Assembly (NCBI GenBank): GCA_022376515.1
Contig: WTXI01000237.1
Location: forward strand, 1-56,384
Direction of reading: 5' to 3'
DNA: 56,384 nucleotides
Source: Lactifluus volemus
Lineage: Eukaryota > Basidiomycota > Agaricomycetes > Russulales > Russulaceae
The position numbers and the translations under genes are program-made. A model generated the notes under the pieces. The model ran no database searches, was not told the origin of the DNA, and saw only the letters and a list, made by a program, of their open reading frames with translations. Positions 21,251 to 33,300 of this stretch are shown here, piece by piece (the stretch's first letter is position 1; every line of letters begins with the position of its first letter).

Positions 21251-22030
21251 CACCGATGTCCCCACTCTTCGCGCCCTCCTTGCTAGACCGTCTTCCTCCA
21301 CGCAGATATTTGTTGCTTTAAACAATGCGACCTACCTTTCTAAGGCTCTCACTACACCCCTTCAGCGCATCCATGAGATGGATTGGTGGGGTGAATGCCT
21401 TTTGAGCGTCGCCCTCCCTTCTACAACCGACGGCCCTGCCGTGAATGCGGAAGTCCGGCTGTCTTGCACACCCTCTCAGCATGTCTCAGGCCGCTCAGCA
21501 TCTGACCGATGGCGTGCCCTTTGGGCAGCTTGGGTTGTAGAGGACCTCCACTCGAACAAGAAGGTATATTTTGCTGGTGATACCGGGTACCGTACCGTTC
21601 GCGATGGGGAAGATGAAGAGAAAGCTCCCGTATGCCCTGCATTTGCTGAAGTCGGGGAACGCTTTGGTGGTGTTGATGTCGCATTATTGCCCATTGTGTA
21701 CCGATCACGGTTTACAGTCGAACGCGCACGATACTGATCGATGTGGCAGTGCATATGGTCCGCGCGCAATGTGGTCAAACTTGCATTGCTCCCCTGGGGA
21801 CGCTGTGCGAATTTTCAAGGACGTAAGGGCCAAAAAGGCTCTTGTCATGCATTGGGGGTGAGCACGCCATCCTCAACACCATTTCTATGCACTTTCCTGC
21901 AAAGCGCGGATTTAGAACTGCAGAGCCGGTACTTGAACCTCCAGAGCTTCTGAGGGGGGAGTGTGTAAGATCTGGAGTGGAGGCAGATGAGTTCCTTGTT
22001 CCTGCACTCGGAGAAACCGTTCTCTTTTAA
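21251..22030 (+). pseudogene. NAPE-PLD-like hydrolase, 5'-truncated copy
   Basis: Three exons match the complete copy: 21251-21697 (447 bases, identical length), 21750-21857 (108 bases) and 21916-22030, ending in TAA. The last exon lacks 12 bases (WVLT codons), an in-frame loss. At the splice ATTGG|GT became ATTGT|GT, turning the LPIG Gly into Val. [15 protein letters not shown] and AMHWG are kept, but all exons with WLGHA and the HNHYDH metal-binding motif are missing. The reading frame is otherwise open, so an N-terminally truncated product starting near 21378 is conceivable, but it should be catalytically dead. Confidence 0.8.
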
Positions 22031-22417
22031 TCTGTACCTCAATATTGTGTTACTTCCTCAGGTTGTAGAACTTCAATAGATGAGCTGGATATGAATAGCT
22101 CCACAAACGGCTTATGTAACCTCCGAGCGCTTCAATTTGATTTACTACTCGTAGGGTCACTCCTGGATAATGCTTCTTGATTCCGTCTCAGGGTCACCGG
22201 ACACAGGTAATTGGCCTCGCAACATGATCTTGCAGTGTGTGTCTATTGGACCTGCGGAATGGGTTTAGGGATACCATTCCTCTGACAACCTCAGTGGCGG
22301 GAATCATGATGTCTAACTGAAAGTTCATTGCCCCAGTCCCTTCATTATCTCTACTACACGCTACACCTCGTCTATAAATGTGCTTCATCAACAACTCCAG
22401 GGCGCTCACCCTCACCC

Positions 22418-23851
22418 ATGAACCATTCTCCCTCATCTTTTCGACCGCACGTCATTTCCCAGGCTCCGGGCAATGATATAGTACTAGTGCTAAGTCTGGA
22501 GTACTTCCTCATGAAACTGGTCGTTCCTGCCATGTGCGAGACTTTCTTCTTTGGTAAATTTCTTCGACCCTCCTCCGTTTCGTCGTTGCTGAGACAAATA
22601 GATCCTTAGGCCTCTACACTGCTCTTTTTGCCTTTTCGACCTTTATCACGCTGTACGTTACCATACCTCCAACATGCAGCGTCCGATTTCTCACATCCGC
22701 GCCGAGCGGTTTTTAAAAGGCGCAAAGGTCTGTCCAATCGCACGAGAAACGCCATGTTGGCCGTGTCCGTGGTCATGTACGCAATCTCTGCGATTCACTG
22801 GGCTCTCATCTTTGTCGCTGCCATCCGAACGTTGAGAATCGGCAAGTTGACCGTCACGCTCCCAGAAGCGCTGGGAGTCCGGTACTTACCAAGGATCAAT
22901 GTGCGCCACTCCTTGACTGCCTAACCAACTTGGGACCAGGTGTTGATCTCTCAGCACACAAGTACATCCTAAGCGATGGCATCGTCCTGTGGCGAGCCTG
23001 GATACTGTGGGATCGCAGGATCGTGTTGTTCATTGTTCCGTTCTTGTTCCTCGTGTGTACGCTTGGTAAGCACGCTATCAGATCACTGGGTGGTGGCTCT
23101 TCCGGATGACACTTGTTTTTCGACAGTGGCTACCATCGTTAGCGCAATATATATGTACGATAGCTACATAACCAACTTGGTGCGCGATGCAAATATGGGC
23201 CAGGCCTTCGCGGTGGTCACCTGGGGCCTCACAGTTGGTACGAATCTCTGGGCCACGTCCTTGATGTTCATTCGAGCATGGTATGTTGCACTTGATCCTA
23301 CCGTGACTTGTTACTCTCTGCATGATGATGCCACCTCTTTTCAAAGGCAACACAGACGCTTCCTGCGTTCTGTCTTGGATGAGGAAACCACTAAGAGCAA
23401 AGCGGAGAAAACGCTCGCTTTCTTGGTCGAGTCTGGCGCGATTTATCTCTGTGCTTGGGTACATCCCGATCAGTTACATTCGCTCTGTAAATGGACTGAC
23501 CGTCGTTCGCTGGTAGGTGGCTTATATCACGATAACGGCATGTGGCGTCGACTGGGCAATTATCCTCGATAGAGGTTTAGTCCAACTCCTTGTAAGATCA
23601 CCTTCTGTCCCGCATTTATTCTAGGAACTTATCCCTGCTACCAGGGGATGTATCCAACCATTATCGTTGTCGTCATCACGCTGCGACTGAGCGCCACAGA
23701 CATTTTATCTCGTCCTGGCAGCGAGTCCCGCCCTTATTCGATGCCTATAGTGTTCATGCCCCGGTCTCCGAACTTGCAGATTTCTGAAGCTGGCTTGAAC
23801 GACTCGGATACTGAGAATGGGAGGAAGATGACGATCAGGCAGGACCTGTGA
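22418..23851 (+). CDS. Multi-pass membrane protein, array copy 4
   Basis: Exons: 22418-22553, 22610-22652, 22720-22881, 22974-23065, 23127-23280, 23347-23458, 23517-23591 and 23645-23851, giving 981 bases (326 residues) with all GT..AG junctions and phases intact. Compared with copy 3 it differs most in exon 1 (SLEYFLMKLVVPAMCETFF), exon 5 (VSAIYMYDSYITNLVRDAN) and exon 7 (ITACGVDWAIILDRGLV); helices 3, 5 and 6 are nearly unchanged. It directly follows the truncated NAPE-PLD copy. TATA near 22372. Confidence 0.87.
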
Positions 23852-26718
23852 CAGGATCAAGTTTCCTTTCCACTGAGGGTATACGTGTATGCAGTTATCC
23901 GTATCTTATTCGAGCACGTTGTCGAATGACGAAAAGCTACATTAATGACATATATTTCCCCGAAGATCTACAACGACGTGATGACGTCTATCCGTCGAGT
24001 TACCTCCATTTGGCCATATCTTCCGAGGCATAGCATTGCTTTTATCAGTTAGGTGGCCTTCCCTTCCAAGGTCCCCACGACAACGTGCTTTGAGACTGGG
24101 TTTGTTGGAGTCTTTTTCTTCCCAGACGCCTCAGGGACCGATTTGACGCAAGTGGGCACGTGTTGTAAACACGATAACAAATTGTGGCCTTCGAAAATGA
24201 AATACAAAAAGTTCCCTGGAAGTTGGCGGTGCAGACCGCAGTCTTGTTTGCTCATTTGGAGTGCGCAGACCCTCGGGTGATACTTACTAGGTTAGGCATG
24301 GCACAAGTTGATCAGTTCGGAAAAAATGCCTCCGCAAAGGGTGAAAGATGACCGAACTGTCAACGTTTCACAATATCACTGCCTCGGATATGATTTTTGG
24401 ACATTGCCCACACATTGAAGAATGCTCACCCTGATTTCCAATTTGTTATTGTAAAGTTTTCCTTATTGTTCGATCAAGACTCAACGACCCATACCGATGT
24501 TATACTCGGTACCGACGGGTTTTCGGCACCGATTGACCAAAATACTGCACTCTTCCAAGGGGGGCCATGCGCGCACGATCCCACGATTTTCACGGGTGCA
24601 ACTTGAAGCTCGATATGGTGCGTGACTCCCGCTCCCTCAAATTTCTAAGGCACACAATCGTTGCTTCTGTCGTACTGCCAGTGATGGCGCTGGTTCTCGA
24701 GGCCCCATGACCTGCCGAACGATCGTAGGACAAGAATAACTTAGCTCACCCCTCATTCAAGGCCATTTCTCCAGATATAACTTCGAAGTTTCAACAAATT
24801 CGGGCATTGCCCAGGGAAACTCGGATGAATCTACGTCAGAACTGTGTCACGAGTGAGTTCTGCGCCTCCAAGATGCAATATTAGCCATCACGACAGGTAA
24901 CTACAATAATTGTGACTCGGAAAGGAGACAATTGCTCCTGTTGTCATCACATGCTTCCGACCGAGAGGTCGGTTCTCTGTCAGCCATCACCTCCTGGGAA
25001 TCTTGCTAGACTGGAGAGCACTCACGGCACCAGCAACGTAGTCGTTCTCGCTATTTGGAAGACATGATACTCTGATTCCCATCCTCAAGGCAAGTGCTAG
25101 CATACATTATGCATGGGCTCCTCTCCTTTGAGCCATCGCGCCTACATTACTGGGTTCTTCTGCCTTTTAACCCAGTGGGAATAAAGAACGGCTTTCCTTC
25201 TTTGAAGCTGAATAAGTTCTGGGAGTTGAGATTGTGGTGGGTTGGCTATGTTCTTCATGGTGTCTATCGCTTTGTCTCCCAGACCATATGAGGTTGGGTT
25301 AGTCAAATTCGCCTAGACATCCCATATATGTTCGTGCTGATTCCGGGTCGGGTGGTGCATCTCAGCCTGGAGTATGGATAGCTGCAAGTGCCTGTGCCTT
25401 GGGCAGAGCGTGCACTGTGCTCGCTAGCTGCCCCGAGACTTGGCGAGGATCGAGCCCATGTCGGCTACCTTTATCCCTTCGCGTCGCTCTCCAGATCATG
25501 AAAAATACTGTTACAACTCCTAGGGGAGAGAGAAGGGAGTTCAGCTGTTGCATCCAGCACAATAGCTTTCCCTTGGCCTGTGTAATGAGAGCAGTGGCGA
25601 TCGTGTGAAAGGAATATGGGTCCGTTCCCTAAAGCAGACCATTCTGACAGGGATCTTTTTTTCAATCTAGCCCTTTCATAAAGGCGGGTTCGTTTGGGGT
25701 ACAAACGGGGGCACCAAAAAGGATAGGAGTGTATATAAGTGGGTTCTCGTACAGTCCTAAAGGTGGATGCCGCGTTTTGTCAACTTTTGTGATGACGGTT
25801 GTCACTTAGAAGATTAGGATACGAGCCGTACTCAGTATGGGGCGACGATGACACTGTGCGGCTGGCAGAACCAAGATGATCTGCGGGTTACTAATAGGTT
25901 CCAGGGGAATGAACGTCAACATCAAATCGACCACATACTAGTAGTTGGGCACCGCCCAAGCATCGCACCTTGATAGCATCACTCATTGCGCGTCCGTCGG
26001 ATCCCGGTGCTCAGGCTGGGGAATCTCAAATTGTGAAGAAGGAAGGCTGACAGCCGAGAACGGCGTGCAGCACGAGTAGGGGCCCTGAGACGGGATTGCC
26101 AACGTCCGCGGCACCCTGAGGGCCCGCCGGCGTGGATAACGACGTTGGGGGCGGCCACCCACAGCCGTTCATTACGATTTCGCACCAGAACTCCTATTTT
26201 AATGTACTTAGTCTCATAGAGCACATGGCACCACCCTGCCTCGTGCACGCCAAGATCGAGCGGCCGATTTGGGCTAAGAACGTTTCTAGATAGCTAATAC
26301 AAACGTAGACTACATAAAATTATGAACAAAAAGATCGGGAAAGCAAAAAAAAAAAAAAGAAAGAAAGAACGCGCCCCCGCTTTCTTTTATTTTGTCGCGC
26401 GCGTCCCCTCCCGCTCGTTTTTGTTCTCGCGTGGTCACTCGTTTTCCAACCTCGGACTCCGGGTCGGAGCTCGATTTCCGACTCGACCGGATGGCATAAC
26501 ATTGGCGTTGACAATTTCACCCGAATATCTAAGCCCATCGGCTGGTTCCCCTTCGGTTCTTTATCGCAAAGTCTCATCTCATTTCATTACATCCCCTATT
26601 GATGCCTCGGCTCGCAAGTGCCCACATAGTTCCTTGCCGTTTCCAATATCTTTCGGCCAACATGCATCGATGAAGTACTTTCTTTCCTCGCCGATGACGT
26701 CACGTCTAAACTTCTGGC
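23852..26718. other. Duplicated spacer, no supported gene
   Basis: The order matches 15475-18432: membrane-protein downstream spacer (more degraded here, palindrome lost), the 24.6 kb segment in the non-inverted orientation, then DNA equal to 16600-18300. An A-run followed by GAAAGAAAGAAC is near 26345-26370. Open frames such as 25094-25291 are not kept between copies in full and are not called. Confidence 0.55.
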
Positions 26719-27035
26719 AAGCAATATTGCCTATTGGATACGTATCACAGTTTACAGTCGTACACGCACGAAATTCATACTTGCTCCCCTGCGGACGCTG
26801 TGCGAGTTTTCAAGGACGTAAGGGTCAAAAGGCTCTTGTCATGCATTGGGGGTGAGCACACCATCCTCACGCCATTTCTATGCACTTCCCTGCTAAGCGC
26901 GGATTTAGAATCTGGGTCCTGACCGCAGAGCCGGTACTCGAACCTCCAGAGCTTCTGAGAGAAGAGAGTGTAAGATCTGGAGTGGAGGCAGATGATTTCC
27001 TTGTCCCTGCACTCGGAGAAACCGTCCTCTTTTGA
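26719..27035 (+). pseudogene. 3' fragment of the NAPE-PLD-like gene (fragment B)
   Basis: Same structure and same internal deletion as fragment A (TTGCCTATTGGATACGTATC, ATTCATACT joined to TGCTCCCC), ending in a TGA at 27033-27035. The shared deletion shows that fragments A and B derive from one truncated ancestor. Confidence 0.75.
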
Positions 27036-27362
27036 ATCGTGTGCTCTTACCTCAATATTGTGGTACTTACTACTTAGTATGAATAGCCCCACAAACGGCT
27101 TATGTAACCTCCAAGTAGCTTCAAATTGATTTCAGTTACTGTAGTTACTCGTCCGGACACAGCTAATTGGCCTCGCAACATGATCTAGCAGTGTGTGTCT
27201 GTCGGACTTTCGGAATGATTTTAGGGATACCATCCCTCTGACAACCTCATCACGATGTCTAACTGAAGTTCATTGCCCCAGTCCCTTCCTTATCTCTACT
27301 ACACGCTACACCTCGTCTATAAATGTGCTTCACCAACAACTTCATGGCGCTCACCCTCACCC

Positions 27363-30300
27363 ATGAACCATTCTCCCTCATCTTTTCGACCGCACGTCAT
27401 TTCCCGGGCCCCGAGCAATGATATAGTCATCAAGGCTACGAGTCGGGATCGCCTCATGCTACTGCTCGTTCCTGCCATGTCTGAGACTTTCTTCTTTGGT
27501 GAATTTCTTCGACCCTCCTCCATTTCGTCGTTGCTGAGACAAAGAGATGATTAGGTCTCTACACTGCTCTGTTTGCCTTTTCGACCTTTTTCACGCTGTA
27601 CGTTACCATACCATCCGACATGAAGCGTCCCATTTCTCACATCCGCGCCGAGCGCTTTTTAACAGACGCAAAAGTCTGTCTAATCGCACGAGATACGCCA
27701 TGTTGGCCGTGTCCGTGGTCATGTACGCAACCTCTGCGGTTCACTGGATTCTCAACTTCACCACTGCAATCCGATCGTTGAGAATCGGCAAGTTCACCTC
27801 CACGCTCCCAGAAGTATTGGCTGTCGCGTACCTACCATCGATCAACGTGCGCCACTCCTTGACTGCCTAAACTCTGGACCAGGTGTTGATCGCTCAGCAC
27901 ACAAGTTGATCCTAAGCGATGGTATCGTCCTGTGGCGAGCCTGGGTACTGTGGGATCGCAGGATCGTGTTATTCATTCTTCCGTTCTTGTTCCTCGTTTG
28001 TACGCTTGGTAGGCACGCTATCAGATCACTGGGTGATGGCTCTTCATGACACTTGTTTTTCGACAGTGTTTACCATGGTTGACGTAGTATTTGTGACCGA
28101 TGGCTTCATAACTCACTCGATGCGCTATGCGAATACGGGCAGTGCCTTCGGGTTGGCCATCTGGGGCCTCACACTTGGTACGAATCTCTGGGCCACGTCC
28201 TTCATGTTCATTCGAGCATGGTATGTTGCATTTGATACTATCGTGACTTGATAAGTGCTACGTGATGATGCCACCACTTTCAAAGGCAACACAGACGCTT
28301 CCTGCGTTCTGTTTTTGATAAGGAAAATGCTAAGAGCAAAGCGGAGAAATCTCTCGCTTTCTTGGTCGAGTCTGGCGCGATTTATCTTTGTATTTTGGTA
28401 CATCCCGATCCGTTACTTTTGCTTTGTGAATGGACTGACCGTCGTTCGCTGGTAGGTGACTTATCTCACAATACTGGGATGCCGCATAAGTTGGGTAGCT
28501 GTTCTCGATTCAAGTTTAATCCAACTCGTGGTAAACACCTTCTGTCCCGCATTTATTGGACTAGGGACTGCATCGCGAAAACTTCTCAAATTAGGGATTG
28601 CTAGGGATTACTAGGGATTGCAATCCCTTGTCCACATTTATAATCCAGTTAATAAAATTGTTTGAACAATACCTCTCACCTCTATTTCGGCCATTTTGCA
28701 TCATCTAGGGATTTTTGAGGTTATCTAGGGATTTTTAAGATTATCTAGGGATTTTTAAGATTATCTCGGGAATGTTATGATTATTTAGGTATTGTCGGTC
28801 CATCCTTAGATCATCAAGGGATTGTACGACATTTTTGATCTAACAATAAATCGCACCTCGATTGAGGCCTAGTTGGATTATCTAGGGATTGTTGCTCCAT
28901 TCTTAGATCATCTAGGGTTTGTAAGATTATCTAGGTATTGTCGGTCCATTTCTTATATTATCAAGGGATTATAAGATTATCTAGGGACTATCGGTCCATT
29001 CTTAGATCATCTAGGGATTGTCAGATTATCGGTCCAATATTAGATTATCTAGGGATTGTCAGGTATTCTTGGACCAACATGATATTGTTAGACTATCTAG
29101 GGATTGTCAAGCAAAGTTTATAGCTTGGGCGCAATTTTCTCGCATACTGACATATTTGGGTCACTTCTTAGATCTCGGACCAACAAGGCCTAATCAACCC
29201 AACTAGGGATTGTCAAGCAAAGTTTTTAATGTCAAATATATTTTTTCGTGTATTGACATAGTTAAGCGTATTACAGAAATTCTAAATACTTTTATCACTT
29301 TTTCCCCTTACGGCGGGGCCTCTTTGGGGGCAGCAGGACCAACCTTTGGCTAGCAGCGGGAACTGCTGCATATTGACTGCTGGGGCCGGCTGGTGGTGAC
29401 GCGTCCCTATCGCTCCCATAGGACGTCGCATCATCCGGTTCTTCGGGGTCTAAAGGATAGCATTAGCGCAGATTATATATGAAGGGTGATTACTTACTAC
29501 TGAAGCGAGTCACCCTTTGGCTGACAGGGTTCAGACTGTAGGCGTCATTTGGTGGCGACAGATGCCTATCGCTGCCGCGTGATGTCAAGGAATCCCCTTC
29601 TTCAGGGTCTAAAAGATAGCGTTAGCACGAGTTATATATGAAGCGTGATTACTTACCTATAGAGAACGGGGAGTCACGGGGCTCTCTGATGGTATCTGAA
29701 CACAATATTGTTATTTGCAAACAGATAAATGAGAGTGGAAGACTTACTGTCCGAGTCACTCATATGACGTACTGCCAGTGCAGCTTGCTCTGCACGCTGA
29801 CGACGCTGGGCCAGAATGAGTGCCCGGTGGTCTGGCCCTGATGTACTTGCTGGCTTGTCCGGGACCCTCTCCGCGATACCGTTGAAGGCGATCCTATGGA
29901 GTAGTTGATAAGTCCAGGAGATTGGTATATATAATGAGACTTACTTGGAAAATTCTTCAATGATTTCTTCGTTGAGCACATCGACGATAGCATCAAAAAA
30001 CTCTGTCCGATCGAAATATGGATCTTCGATACGCCAGTCATCAACGTTAGAGAGATTCCATCTGGCCTGTGTCATGCATATTTGAAGAGTGATCACCGTA
30101 TCGTAGAGTTCACTCACCTGTAACGCCGCGTATGCGATCGTTCTGGCAGTTGCCGTTGTAAGGCCATTCGACTCGGCTTGCCCTCTCTTGACCTGGACTA
30201 CACTGCCTTTCTTCCGCAGAGCTGATTGCGGTCCTATAAAAAGATGTCTAAATGTCTGTAGTGTACAGTATATGTTAGACATGTATGATTGAAAACAAAA

Positions 30301-33300
30301 AACGCTTACAGAGATCAAGAAAGGCCCCATACAGAAACCTTCGTCCAAGATCCCTCGATACTGCGTCGGGTCCTCGTACAAAAACGATGGGAACTGTGTC
30401 GATGACACGGTGATAGTGCCATCTCTCAATTTTGCTCGTGTGCTATTCGATATCAGTAAATTAGTGGAAATAATAATATCAATAATGACTCACTCATCTC
30501 TGTCGCGCATATAGTCTTCATATAGGTGGATAGGGCATAGGAGCGCCCCAAGTTGAGGGTGAAGGAACCCACGCGTCGTGCTCTTTTGGGCCTTGGCCAG
30601 AATGGTTGGTGTTAGAACCCGGTTAGGCATAAGAGATGCGGCATATGACAATCCTTCATCCCGCAGACTGGCAACGTCATCGCCTCTCGCCTGCGCACAG
30701 GCCTTTGTCATCTGAAAGTGTCATCAGTATATGCGTGTAGATACGTAGCCACACGTACCGCATTCATCAGGGCAAGGCGTGTCTCTTGGTCCAAATCACT
30801 CAAAATCTCAATGAATTCTGGGACTTTCTCGACCAGCCTATCGAAGATCTCAAGGGCCTCCTCTTTCCTACGTCTTGTTACCCCAGATCATCAATAAATC
30901 AAAAGATTACCCTTCCCTGAATGAGTGAAATTAACTTACTCTTGTTTTTCGGTGAGGCTCCTGCGGTCTACGCCTTTGTTACGGAGAAGTCCCTCTCTCA
31001 GCACGGTGTCAAAAGACGGGAACGGGTAATAGCTCCTTGTTGTCCATCTGGCGAATTTGCGGTAGGCATTCCAGCCATCATTTCTGCGTAGTGGATAATT
31101 AGACAGTCTCCGGCCTAGAAATAATATATATGGGTCTTACTTTTGACGTTTGGCACCCCTCTCTTCGACTAGGGGACTTGGGCCCCGTCTTGTGCCTTGA
31201 CGTGAGACGATGTCACTGGAAGAGGTCTGAGAGGACATGAAAAGCCTGAGGATAGTAGTGAGAGAGAGACGCGACTCAAAAATGCGCATATATATGCACT
31301 TGATGTAACGTACCACATATGGGTCATGGATTACTATTCTTGGAAGCCCCAATACCGCGTCCTTGGGGCTGCACCCCTTTGTTTCACAGCTCCATGGAAG
31401 AAGCGTACAGTAATTAGGTTGTTTTGGGCTAAATTAAATCATTTGATTCAAAAATTAGTATATTACCTATGTTGCACGCCGAGTCATCTCCCACTACATC
31501 TTCGAATGAATTTCGAATTGTTCGCATTGTCAACGTACTATACAAGTCCGATATCTATGAATTCGATTGTTCTATTTCCGGGGGAATTTTTCTACCAGAC
31601 GCTGGACAATGTCTTGAATTGGGTTAGTAGTAGACACCGCGCAGATTGAGATTACCTACCACGATGAGTTGCGCCTTCGGAGGTGACAGGCTTCTTGAGT
31701 TGACGCCACCTATGCTGGAGCCTATGAGGCGTCCAGTACGTCCATGTAGAGTCCGGAAGGGTGGTCCATATAATGTCCTCTTCCCCGTCAAGATCTAACG
31801 ATGCTATTCTGGAAACGAAGGTGAGTTAAGTTGAAAGCGTAAACCAAACACATACTTGTCGACCAGAATGCGTGTGTCAGCATAGCTCCAGCGACGTTTT
31901 TTGCCATCGTTTTGCAACCTCGGCGCGAGGGCATCGACCCTATAAATAAACTCTGAGAATATACCCAAGGATCGGGAGAGCATATACCATTTGTCCCGGC
32001 ACTGGTTAGCCGTCCGTGTGTGATCCATCCGCTTCGCTACCTCTGTCCAGGGAATACCTGATGTCTGGGATGACGTGCCTTCCTCACCTATCTCTTCGAT
32101 TATCTGCGTAATACGTGATTCCTCAGCGGATGACCATTTGCCTGAGACACAGTAAGCCTCGCTTCAAAGGGTAAGAAAAGGGTACATTCCTCGTCGTCGT
32201 GTACCCTTGTGTTCCACGCACTTCTCATACCTGTTCTTACATTGGGTTGGGGGCCGTTCCAGGGTGTCCCTGACCTTACCCCAGTCGCGTCCATGGTCTT
32301 TGATGATCCTGAGAGTAGCGAAAAAGTTAGTATCATTTCCATACACATGTAGATCACTTACTCTGCCAGTTTTGCATCATCCTCAACTGTCCATTCCCGC
32401 GAATTTCTCAAGGGATGGTACAAGCATCGTACATGCTGGAAAATCGAACGGACGCTCCTCTGAGGAACAGCACGCGCTAAAGGGGATTAGTGGGCGGATA
32501 GGGAGGCTGGTGCAATGGCAACTTACCGATATGGGCCCAAAATTCTGCCCCCTAAAGTTCCCGAATAGGAGATCAATCAGATCGTATTCTTCACCCTGCT
32601 GAGATTAGATAAAATGTGGTACAAGCGAAGGCGTCAGTTACTTTCTGATACTCGCGGATCGCATTCTGTACGAGTTCCGTTTCTCCCTTGGTAAATTTAC
32701 CCACACGGCAGGGAATGCCTGGATCTCGTTCAAACGATGCGAGTCTGCGCAAATCATGACACACCTTTGCGTCGGAATTTATCCGCCGGCCACCATTTTG
32801 TTGCGAGCATTTCGGATTCGTTACACGGACTCGAGTCCTCCTCGGTGACCGAGTCCGTCTCGGTGACCAGGTCCTCCTCGATGACCGAGTCCGTCTCGGT
32901 GACCAGGTCGTCCTCGAAGACCGAGCCCGTCTCGGTGTCCGGGTCCTCCTCGGTGACCGGGTCCGTCTCGGTGGTGACCGAGTCTGACTCGGTGACCGAG
33001 TCCGTCGCTGCAAGGTCCTTATGTGGCGACATTATTTACCTATTAACTACACTTTTTTTCTTAGTGTTTTACTGTTTATAATGATTTATTCAACGTCGTC
33101 CAGAGTACTAAGTATAAGTCTGTCTACGTATGTGGGAGAAGAGGGAAGGTGGTGGTTGCGAAAAGAGAAGATGACGCGCGCGAGTCGGTGTATAAATACA
33201 GTCGCGCTTTAGCCCTGGACATTGCGGTTGGCGGACCGGTTGGTGAGGTTTCTCGCCGATTTCCCGATCTTATCACGCGTCCGAATTGGGGTGTATCGCG

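Noticed and set aside
32591..33013. Arg/Ser/Pro frame (RTRSPRRTR type) overlapping the REB1-like first exon
   Set aside because: It is an alternative reading of the acidic repeat; only the tail from 32591 to about 32745 (GKFTKGE part) is real coding, and it is included in the REB1-like gene as its second exon.
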